From assembly GCA_048493715.1 (NCBI GenBank), contig JBGDCZ010000012.1, positions 1 through 64,000 of the forward strand: DNA of 64,000 nt. The letters run 5' to 3'. Shown piece by piece: positions 56,772 through 64,000 of this stretch. The notes under the pieces are model-generated. The model saw nothing but the letters and a program-made list of their open reading frames with translations, had not been told where the DNA came from and searched no databases. The position numbers and the translations under genes are program-made. How positions within the stretch are numbered: position 1 is the first letter of the stretch; every line of letters begins with the position of its first letter. This stretch comes from Arsenophonus sp048493715 (lineage in GTDB: Bacteria > Pseudomonadota > Gammaproteobacteria > Enterobacterales > Enterobacteriaceae).

Positions 56772-57444
56772 ATGTTTAAATTAACACCACAGCAACAATT
56801 TAAGGTGTTAATCTGGCTTTCTTTTTTTCACATATTGATCATTACCTCCAGTAATTATCTGGTACAGCTTCCTATTACCATTTTCGGCTTTCATACCACA
56901 GGGAGCTTTTACTTTCCCTTTTATTTTTTTGACAACGGATCTAACTGTACACATTTACGGCGCCTCTCTCTCGACGTATTATTACTATCTAACTATGTTG
57001 CCGGCTCTTTCTGTCTCCTATGTTCTTTCGGCGCTTTTCTATCAAGGTCAATGGCAAGGATTTATCGCACTGAATGAATTGAACTTATTTGTTGCTCGCA
57101 TTGCACTAGCAAGCTTTATGGTTTACGCTGTGGGGCAAATTATGGATATTTTCGTGTTCAATAAATTACGCAAATATAGTGGTTGGTGGATTGCGCCTGC
57201 TGCGGCAATGTTTTTCGGTAATCTGCTGGATACTATTGCTTTCTTTTTTATTGCTTTTTATCGCAGCATCGACACCCCTTGTATGGCGACTAATTGGGTA
57301 GAAATTACTTTAGTCGATTATAGCTTTAAGTTACTTATTTGTATGTGATTTTTCCTACCTGCTTACGGATTAATGTAGAATGTCATTCTACGCTTCTTTT
57401 TCATTAATCAACCTGCAAAGGATTGTTACCTCGCTACCAGATAA
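56772..57444 (+). pseudogene. yhhQ: Queuosine-precursor transporter YhhQ, degraded
   Basis: The N-terminus MFKLTPQQQFKVLIWLSFFHILIITSSNYLVQLP (split here for reading: anchor then SSNYLVQLP) leads to FGFHTTG, where two bases (from an expected Trp codon) are missing. The rest is open in the other frame: TTDLTVHIYGASLS, GQWQGFIALNELNLFVARI, FGNLLDTIAFFFIAFYRS. TGA at 57346 and TAG at 57376 then interrupt the last helix FFLPAYGLM. One frameshift and two stops. YhhQ imports preQ0/preQ1-type bases; loss implies no salvage by this route. Confidence 0.9.
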
Positions 57445-58030
57445 TCATTAAGACGGATTAAGATCAAAAATATGTCTAATTTAATATCTGTTTAATTACC
57501 AAACTATCCATTGAGTGAAAAAGAACCATACCCACTCAGTGATATACAACAGTGTAAACCACGAAGGGCACAATCAACAAGTAATATGATCACTGTCACA
57601 ATCGGCAACAATAATAATTACATCTATCTTGGTTATAGCTGAATTGCTCATCACCAGTTGCTCACATTAACATAATAATGAGCTCATTAGTGATTATTTA
57701 TGACAATATAAACAATTTCCAATCACTAATGTTTATTTAAGAACAAAAACGAACATTAATAGCTAATTCACCTAGCATAATCAACTAAAATGGATAAAGA
57801 TCACATTTATATTTGAATAATTAAAAAATTATTTCTATCGCCGATAAATATTTTGTCTATTTACGCACAAATTTATAACATTTTCTCATCCATATGCAGA
57901 CATATGCATTAACATGAGTTATCTTAACGCGCGATTAAGAAAGAAGACCTAATAATAACGTCTCACATTTTTCGTTTTAGCAATTGCTTATTACTTGATA
58001 GCAAAAATTTAAATGCTATCGGAGGGAATT
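57445..58030. other. glpT upstream region with an 11-bp inverted repeat
   Basis: 585 gene-free bases. CATTAGTGATT (57685-57695) and AATCACTAATG (57721-57731) form a perfect dyad. TATGA-N6-TCACA at 57585-57600 matches the CRP consensus at nine of ten arm positions but is 430 bases from glpT. A perfect CRP right half-site (GATCACATTT, 57799-57808) has a weak left half. Regulation of glpT by CRP and GlpR is expected from E. coli, but no site is convincing by position. Confidence 0.5.
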
Positions 58031-59383
58031 ATGTTAAGTATTTTTAGGCCAGCGCCGCATGACAATAGAATTTCAGCAGATCAAATTAATCCGCTTTACC
58101 GCCGTCTACGTTGGCAAATTTTCTTCGGCATTTTCTTTGGTTATGCTGCCTACTATATAGTTAGAAAAAATTTTGCATTAGCAGTGCCCTATTTGATTGA
58201 GCAAGGTTTTTCCAAAGGTGATCTTGGTCTTGCTCTATCTGGCATCTCAATTGCCTATGGTTTTTCAAAATTTATCATGGGTTCAGTCTCTGATCGTTCA
58301 AATCCGAGAGTGTTTTTACCTGCCGGGCTAATTTTATCTGCCTCGGTGATGCTTATTATGGGTTTTGTGCCTTGGGCAACCTCAAGCATTATGATTATGT
58401 TTGTTCTACTCTTCCTATGTGGTTGGTTTCAAGGTATGGGATGGCCGCCCTGTGGTCGAACAATGGTTCACTGGTGGTCACAGAAAGAACGTGGAGGTAT
58501 CGTTTCTATCTGGAACTGCGCTCATAATGTTGGTGGGGGCATTCCACCTTTATTATTTATCTTAGGTATGGCATGGTTTCACGATTGGAAAGCTGCTCTA
58601 TATATGCCAGCTTTTGCTGCCATTTTTGTTGCAATAATTGCTTTTGCTTTAATGCGTGATACCCCCCAATCTTGTGGTTTACCACCGATTGAAGAATATA
58701 AAAATGATTATACACCTGATTACAACGACAAACATGAAAAAGAGCTGACTGCAAAACAGATTTTTATGCAATATATTTTTCCCAATAAACTGCTTTGGAT
58801 GATCGCTTTTGCGAATGTTTTTATTTACTTACTACGTTATGGCGTACTTGATTGGTCGCCGACTTATTTACGTGAAGTTAAACACTTTGCTATGGATAAA
58901 TCCTCATGGGCCTATTTCTTATATGAATATGCAGGTATTCCCGGCACACTACTTTGTGGTTGGATGTCAGATAAAGTTTTCAAAGGAAACCGTGGTGCCA
59001 CCGGCGTATTTTTCATGGCATTAGTAACAGTTTCAACCGTTGCTTTCTGGCTCAACCCTCCAGGAAATCCTCATATTGATATGGCTTGTATGCTAATTAT
59101 TGGCTTCTTAATTTATGGTCCTGTTATGTTGATAGGCTTACATGCTCTTGAATTAGCCCCCAAAAAAGCAGCTGGCACTGCTGCTGGTTTTACCGGTTTA
59201 TTTGGCTATCTTGGTGGTTCTGTAGCGGCAAGCGCTATTGTGGGTTATACCGTTGACTATTTCGGCTGGAATGGTGGTTTTATGTTAATGATTGGCGGTA
59301 GTTTACTTTCTGTTATTTTGCTGTTTATCGTGATGCTAAGTGAAAACAAGCATAATCGCCAACTGATGGAGCCAAATCGCTAA
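58031..59383 (+). CDS. glpT: Glycerol-3-phosphate/phosphate antiporter GlpT
   Basis: The 450-residue MFS transporter (452 in E. coli) has twelve membrane helices. Diagnostic segments are YAAYYIVRKNFALAVPYLIEQGF (partial; contains the substrate-binding Arg), GWFQGMGWPPCGRTMVHWWS and MIGLHALELAPKKAAGTAAGFTGLFGYLGG (partial). The ATG at 58031 follows GGAGGGAATT, a strong ribosome-binding site. Its usual operon partner glpQ is decayed immediately downstream. It is also the uptake route for fosfomycin in E. coli. Confidence 0.97.
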   Translation: MLSIFRPAPHDNRISADQINPLYRRLRWQIFFGIFFGYAAYYIVRKNFALAVPYLIEQGFSKGDLGLALSGISIAYGFSKFIMGSVSDRSNPRVFLPAGLILSASVMLIMGFVPWATSSIMIMFVLLFLCGWFQGMGWPPCGRTMVHWWSQKERGGIVSIWNCAHNVGGGIPPLLFILGMAWFHDWKAALYMPAFAAIFVAIIAFALMRDTPQSCGLPPIEEYKNDYTPDYNDKHEKELTAKQIFMQYIFPNKLLWMIAFANVFIYLLRYGVLDWSPTYLREVKHFAMDKSSWAYFLYEYAGIPGTLLCGWMSDKVFKGNRGATGVFFMALVTVSTVAFWLNPPGNPHIDMACMLIIGFLIYGPVMLIGLHALELAPKKAAGTAAGFTGLFGYLGGSVAASAIVGYTVDYFGWNGGFMLMIGGSLLSVILLFIVMLSENKHNRQLMEPNR

Positions 59384-59490
59384 TTGTTGTCATAAATCTA
59401 CTATCTTTGAATAATAAAATAAACTCGGCAAAAAGGGGAATTTGCTTTAAGGCTGCTTTTCCCCGCTCATAAATAAAAGATATTATACTA

Positions 59491-60565
59491 ATGAATATAA
59501 AATTAAACACCCTCGTTGCTAGTATGTTATTAGTTTTGTTGATGTCAACAATTGCAGAATCTAACGCAAAAGTCGTTATTGCTCACCGCGGAGCAAGTGG
59601 TTATCTACCAGAACATACATTACCTACTAAAGCGATGGCTTATGCGTAAGCCGCCGATTTTTTTGAGCAAGATCTGGTAATGACAAAAGATAATGAACTG
59701 ATTGTGTTACATGATCATTATCTGGACAACGTTACAGATGTTACTGATCGCTTCCCTGACCGTGCTCGTAAAGATGGTCGCTTTTATGCCATTGATTTTA
59801 CCTTACCAAAAATTCGTTCACTTAAATTTACTGAAGCCTTTAAAATCAAAGATGGCAAAAAGGTGCAAACTTATTATAATCGTTTCCCAATGGGAAAATC
59901 CAACTTCCATCTTCATTCTTTTCAAGAAGAAATTAAATTTGTCCAATGTTTGAATAAATCAACAGGCAAAAACATTGGTATTTATCCCGAAATAAAAGCC
60001 CCTTGGTTTCACAAGCAAGAAGGAAAGGATATTTCAACTAGAGTGTTAGAAATATTGAAATAATATGGCTACAGCAAGAAAAACGACAATGTTTATCTGC
60101 AGTGTTTTGATGCTAATGAATTAAAACGCATTAAAAATCAACTCCTACCTAAATTAGGTATGGATTTAAAATTGGTTCAATTAATCGCTTATACTAACTA
60201 GCATGAAACTTATGAACAACAGACAAACGGGACATGGACTAATTATAGCTATGACTAGATGAACCGGGAGCAATGCAAGAAATCACCAAGTATGCTGATG
60301 GGATCGGACCAACCTATGTGATGTTGTTTAAAAAATATTCTACACCAAATAAGGTAAAATTACCTGGAATGGTTAAAGATGCGCATAAAAATAAGTCAGT
60401 CGTCCATCCCTATACCATTCGGATTGATAAACTACCAAATTGCGTGAAAAACGGTGAACAACTGTTTGATATTATCTATAACAAAGCTAAAACTTTGATG
60501 GTGCCTTTACCGATTTCCCTGATCTCGGGGTGAAATTCTTGCAAAAACAACATCGACACCAATAA
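59491..60565 (+). pseudogene. glpQ: Periplasmic glycerophosphodiester phosphodiesterase GlpQ, degraded
   Basis: From ATG 59491 a signal peptide is followed by VIAHRGASGYLPEHTLPTKAMAYA (active-site HRG motif), then TAA at 59647 where E. coli has Gln. The frame continues with FEQDLVMTKDNELIVLHDHYLD and is interrupted again by TAA at 60061 (Lys codon), TAG at 60199 and TAG at 60256 (both Trp codons in the homologue). Frameshifts near 60262 and 60500 precede the C-terminus DFPDLGVKFLQKQ. The point-stop pattern suggests long-standing loss. GlpT, the product transporter, remains intact. Confidence 0.94.
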
Positions 60566-60581
60566 CGACCAGTTAATAAAC

Positions 60582-60605
60582 TCAGCGGTAATAATTTACC
60601 GCTGA
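60582..60605. terminator. Hairpin between glpQ and epmA
   Basis: TCAGCGGTAA (60582-60591) and TTACCGCTGA (60596-60605) form a perfect ten-pair stem with loop TAAT, lying between convergent genes. On the minus strand it is followed by GTTTATT, moderately U-rich, so it probably terminates epmA; the plus-strand side lacks a T-tract. Confidence 0.65.
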
Positions 60606-60625
60606 TTACCATTAGCTCTCCAATA

Positions 60626-61606
60626 TCACGCACGCTCTATAGAAAAAGAGATAACATCACTGATTTTTTCTGCCTTCAGCGCTAACATCACTAAACGATC
60701 AATACCTAAAGCAACACCTGAACAGTCGGGAATCACTTTATCAAGGGCGGCAAGAAGGCATTCATCAATTGGCTGTACAGGTAAGCCTATTTTTTCACGC
60801 ATTTGGTTATCATGTTCAAAGCGTTCTCTCTGTTCTTGTGCATCGGTAAGCTCACGAAAACCATTAGCCAACTCAATACCTTTAAAATAAACTTCAAAAC
60901 GCTCTGCAACCCTATGATCTTCTTTACTAATTTCAGCCAATGCAGCTTGTGACGCTGGAAAATGATAGATAACTGTGGGTTTATCTTTACCTAAATTAGG
61001 TTCAACTTCCATAGTAAACAAAAATTGTAATAATACATCTTTGTCTTCTTCTGTCTCTGCGTTATTTAAACCCAACTTTACTGCTGCATCACGTAATTGT
61101 TTTTTTTCTGCTTCCGGTGCTAATGCATCAATATTTAGATAACGCTGAAAAGCCTGCTGATATGAGATCCGCTCTGTCGGCTGACAATCCAAAATTTGTT
61201 GCAGCAAATCATCCACTTCATCAATAAGTCTGTACATATCATAATGAGGTCGATACCATTCAAGCATAGTAAATTCTGGATTATGGTATCGTCCTTGTTC
61301 TTCATTACGAAAAGCTTTAATCATCTGATATATAGGCCCACTGCCAGCCGCTAGCAAACGTTTCATATGATATTCAGGACTAGTTATCATATACAGTTTA
61401 GTGCTGTCAGCAAGCACAGGAGCAATAAATTGGGTTTCAAACGGTAACAAATGAATATCTGTTACCGGGAATTTGCTTAATATAGGCGTTTCTACTTCTA
61501 CTACCCCACGATCGATGAAAAAACGTCTGATTTCAGCAATAATTTTGGATCTTTTCAGTAAGTTATTGATAGACGCGCTCGGTTGCCAATTCCCTATCTC
61601 ACTCAT
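60626..61606 (-). CDS. epmA: Elongation factor P lysine(34) ligase EpmA (PoxA/GenX)
   Basis: The 326-residue class II lysyl-tRNA synthetase paralogue (325 in E. coli) lacks the anticodon-binding domain. It attaches beta-lysine to EF-P to help translate polyproline stretches. Motif 2 (FRNEEQGRYHNPEFTMLEW) and motif 3 (CSGVALGIDRLVMLAL) are complete, as is the N-terminal WQPSASINNLLKRSKIIAEI. It is divergent from frdA, as in E. coli. Confidence 0.98.
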   Translation of the reverse strand: MSEIGNWQPSASINNLLKRSKIIAEIRRFFIDRGVVEVETPILSKFPVTDIHLLPFETQFIAPVLADSTKLYMITSPEYHMKRLLAAGSGPIYQMIKAFRNEEQGRYHNPEFTMLEWYRPHYDMYRLIDEVDDLLQQILDCQPTERISYQQAFQRYLNIDALAPEAEKKQLRDAAVKLGLNNAETEEDKDVLLQFLFTMEVEPNLGKDKPTVIYHFPASQAALAEISKEDHRVAERFEVYFKGIELANGFRELTDAQEQRERFEHDNQMREKIGLPVQPIDECLLAALDKVIPDCSGVALGIDRLVMLALKAEKISDVISFSIERA

Positions 61607-62477
61607 TGTAAAAACTCCAAAAGAAAACGAAGCGTGCTGGTTTACTCGCCTGTAAACAAATAAACAAATATTTCATACCGTTAATCTCATCGCTAGGTTT
61701 TTTAACAAAAAAAAACTAACTCTTACTTAAATGGTAAGAGAACCTAAAAATATTAATTTGTTTAAATAAATAATTAATGTCAGTTATAAATTGTTATAAC
61801 TATCTTATATGTCTCTAATTTAGCTGAATAAAGAAAATATTTCAACTGATAAGCAGCAAACCATAAAAAATAAATTAAAAATAATATCAATATGTTAAAT
61901 AATAAAGGAGTTAATAACAACCATAAATACGATTAGTACGAATTTTTATTTATTAAAAATACATTTATTTATAATAATTTTATAATCATAAAATATTATT
62001 AAAATGATTAAAATTTCCTTATTCATAACGATATTATAAATAAATATATTTTTATTTATTATAAAAAAATACCAAAAAATAATAATGTTACATATCAATA
62101 AGTAAGCATAAAATTATGCTATTGCATTGAATAAAACCTATATTATCATCAAGTTAGTAACAAAAATTTACACTAATAATTCATTGAAATTCGATTAAAA
62201 ATTATTACCAATAAAATCACAATCCCCTAACTGAATAAATAACAACAAATTTATTATACTTATTTTAATTTTAAAAATAGCTAATTTTTTGAAACAAGTT
62301 TTAGATCACATTTTATAACTAAAATCCGAAAAAACCCATCCCTGAATCAAATTTCTATCAGTAACAATTCGTTATAATTGTTAAATGATAATTTCTTGTT
62401 AATTATTAATCATAATCAAATTAGTACTAATACAAAAATGAGATTCATTAATTTTAATTAAACAATGGAGAAGCATA
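61607..62477. other. Long AT-rich divergent spacer epmA/frdA
   Basis: 870 bases with very low GC and no recognisable gene. TAACAATT/AATTGTTA (62362-62369, 62376-62383) flank a TATAAT (62373-62378). TTAAT-CATA-ATCAA (62406-62419) differs by one base from the FNR consensus TTGAT-N4-ATCAA, and lies about 60 bases before the frdA remnant, where FNR activates frd in E. coli. Both are candidates only. Confidence 0.5.
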
Positions 62478-64000
62478 GTGTATAAACCTTTAATGCTAAT
62501 TTAGCCATTATCGGAGCTGGAGGGGCTGGTTTAAGAGCAGCAATTGCTGCTGAAGCGAATCCCTATCTGAAGATTGCTTTGATTTCAAAAGCCTATTCCA
62601 TGCGCAGCCATACTGTAGCTGCAGAAGGTGGCGCGGCTGCAATAGCGCAAGCTCATGATTCCTATGATTATCATTTTAATGATAAGGTTTCCGGTGGAGA
62701 TTGGTTATGTGAACAGGATGCTGTTGAATATTTTGTTAGTCCAACAGAAATGACACAACTGGAATTATGGGGCTGCCCGTGGAGTAGTAAAGAAAATGAT
62801 TCAGTAAATGTCCGTCGTTTTGGCGGAATGAAAATCGAACGCACTTGGTGTTCTGCTGAATAAAACTGGCTTTCATATGCTGCATACCTTATTTCAGACC
62901 ACACTCAAATACCCACAAATCCAGCGGTTAGATGAGCATTTTGTGTTAGACATTATTGTTGATGAAGAACAAGTACGGGGCGTGGTCGCCATCCATATGA
63001 TGGAAGGTACTCATATTCAAATTAGAGCAAACGCTGTTATTATGGCTACTGGCGGTGCTGGTCGAGTTTACCGTTATAATACCAGTGGTGGAATTGTTAC
63101 CGGTGACGGCATGGGAATTGTGTTAAGTCATGGTATCCCATTACGTGATATGGAATTTGTTCAATATCACCCAACTTGCTTGCCTAGCTCTGGCATACTG
63201 ATGCCCGAAGGCTGTCGAGGTGAAGGGAGGGATCATGATCAATAAAGATGGCTATCGCTACCTACAAGATTATGGTTTAGGTCCGGAAACGCCACTAGGT
63301 AAACCAGAAAATAAATATATGGAATTAGGCCCACGAGATAAGGTTTCGCAAGCTTTTTGGCATGAGTGGCATGCAGGTCGCACAATAAAATCATCGCGCG
63401 GAGATGTTGGTACATCTTGACTTACGTCATTTGGGAGCAGAGAAATTACACGAACGACTGTCCTTTATTTGTGAATTAGCTAAAGTTTATATCGGTGTTG
63501 ATCCTGTTACGGATCCTATTCCTGTTCGACCAACCACCCACTATACAATGGGAGGTATTATAACGGATCAAAAATGTGAAACTTCAATTAAAGGCCTGTT
63601 TGCGGTTGGTGAATGTTCGTCTGTTGGTCTACATGGTGCAAACCGCCTAGGTTACAATTCTTTAGTAGAATTAGTTGTTTTTGGCCGTTTAGCCGGCGAA
63701 GAAGCAGCTAAATATGCCACTGAAGCCTGTCCAGCAGATAATGACACCATTGAATCAAAAGCTCGTGATATTGAAACTAATTTAACCAAATTGCTCAATC
63801 AAAAAGGCAAAGAAAATTGGGCTATAATTTGTGATGAAATGGGGATGGCAATGGAGGAAAGATGTGGTATCTATCGCACACCTGAGTTAATGCAAAAAAA
63901 CATGAATAAATTAGCTGAACTTAAGAACGCTTTAAACACATTGAAATTACAGATCATAGCCGCTTCTTTAATATTGATCTTCTCTATACTATCGAATTAG
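62478..64000 (+). pseudogene. frdA: Fumarate reductase flavoprotein subunit FrdA, degraded (runs off the window)
   Basis: After GTG 62478 the frame shifts almost immediately. FrdA similarity then runs from ANLAIIGAGGAGLRAAIAAE and MRSHTVAAEGGAAAIAQ (the FAD-linked His is present), but three residues (HHC in E. coli) are missing before PTEMTQLELWGCPWS. Further shifts occur near 62860, 63225, 63405 and 63920. Catalytic-region segments GRVYRYNTSGGIVTGDGMG, YHPTCLPSSGILM and GGIITDQKCETSIKGLFAVGE read through in different frames. At least five lesions; the 3' end and any frdBCD lie outside the window. Confidence 0.95.

Noticed and set aside
57583..57602. CRP-like site TATGA-N6-TCACA as the glpT activator site
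   Set aside because: Good match but more than 400 bases upstream of glpT, too far for the usual position; left as a note only.
1839..60565. Reassignment of TAG as a sense codon, suggested by TAG in elbB, yhhM and glpQ
   Set aside because: Intact core genes here (kdsC, lptB) end with TAG at the expected position, and the same pseudogenes also carry frameshifts or TAA stops.
62579..64000. Four open frames with FrdA similarity as separate genes
   Set aside because: They are collinear fragments of a single frdA broken by frameshifts.
1..64000. CRISPR array, prophage, insertion sequence, tRNA or rRNA genes
   Set aside because: No regular direct repeats with spacers, no transposase or phage protein motifs, and no tRNA or rRNA signature were seen on reading both strands; a dedicated tRNA scan could still find something missed by eye.

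Overview
The window is AT-rich chromosomal DNA of a gammaproteobacterium in the order Enterobacterales. Protein similarity recalled from memory (MurA, MreB, RapZ, RpsI, Fis and others are nearly E. coli-like), a tldD-barnase-barstar (yhcO) block and a strong AT bias point to the Morganellaceae. A host-restricted Arsenophonus-like symbiont is the most likely source. That assignment is inference; no database search was possible. The clearest signature is genome decay in progress: at least eleven recognisable genes (mtgA, elbB, ptsO, a barnase-type RNase, maf/yhdE, acuI/yhdH, yhhM, zntA, yhhQ, glpQ, frdA) are broken by small indels, often next to homopolymer runs, and by point stops, while core genes beside them are intact. 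No insertion sequence, prophage, CRISPR array, tRNA or rRNA gene was recognised.

Layout. 1-2.5 kb: degenerate DNA, then dead mtgA and elbB. 2.6-5.1 kb: the small RNA ArcZ, convergent with arcB. 5.3-9.0 kb: sspB-sspA, rpsI-rplM and zapE, all on the minus strand. 9.3-12.5 kb: zapG and the periplasmic proteases degQ and degS. 12.5-17.4 kb: murA, ibaG and mlaBCDEF (minus strand). 17.7-24.7 kb: kdsD-kdsC-lptC-lptA-lptB-rpoN-hpf-ptsN-rapZ and dead ptsO. 25-38.8 kb: pmbA, darP, barstar with a dead barnase, tldD, a nitrilase-family amidase, yhdP, rng, dead maf, and mreDCB. 39.4-47.4 kb: dead acuI, aroQ-accB-accC, yhdT-panF, prmA, dusB-fis. 47.5-53.7 kb: rpoH, ftsX-ftsE-ftsY, rsmD, yhhL, dead yhhM, yhhN. 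53.8-64 kb: dead zntA behind an intact-looking ZntR operator, tusA, dead yhhQ behind a candidate preQ1 riboswitch, glpT, dead glpQ, epmA, and dead frdA running off the edge.

Functionally the retained set is mostly cell envelope (LPS synthesis and export, Mla and YhdP lipid transport, MurA, Mre and FtsEX), stress and global regulation (ArcB/ArcZ, RpoH, RpoN, DegS, Fis, SspAB) and translation. Losses fall on anaerobic respiration (frdA), metal efflux (zntA), queuosine-precursor uptake (yhhQ), glycerophosphodiester use (glpQ) and the PTS-Ntr phosphocarrier (ptsO). In several cases the regulatory element has outlived its gene (ZntR operator, preQ1-type leader) or the antidote has outlived the toxin (barstar). 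These are the most interesting features of the window.
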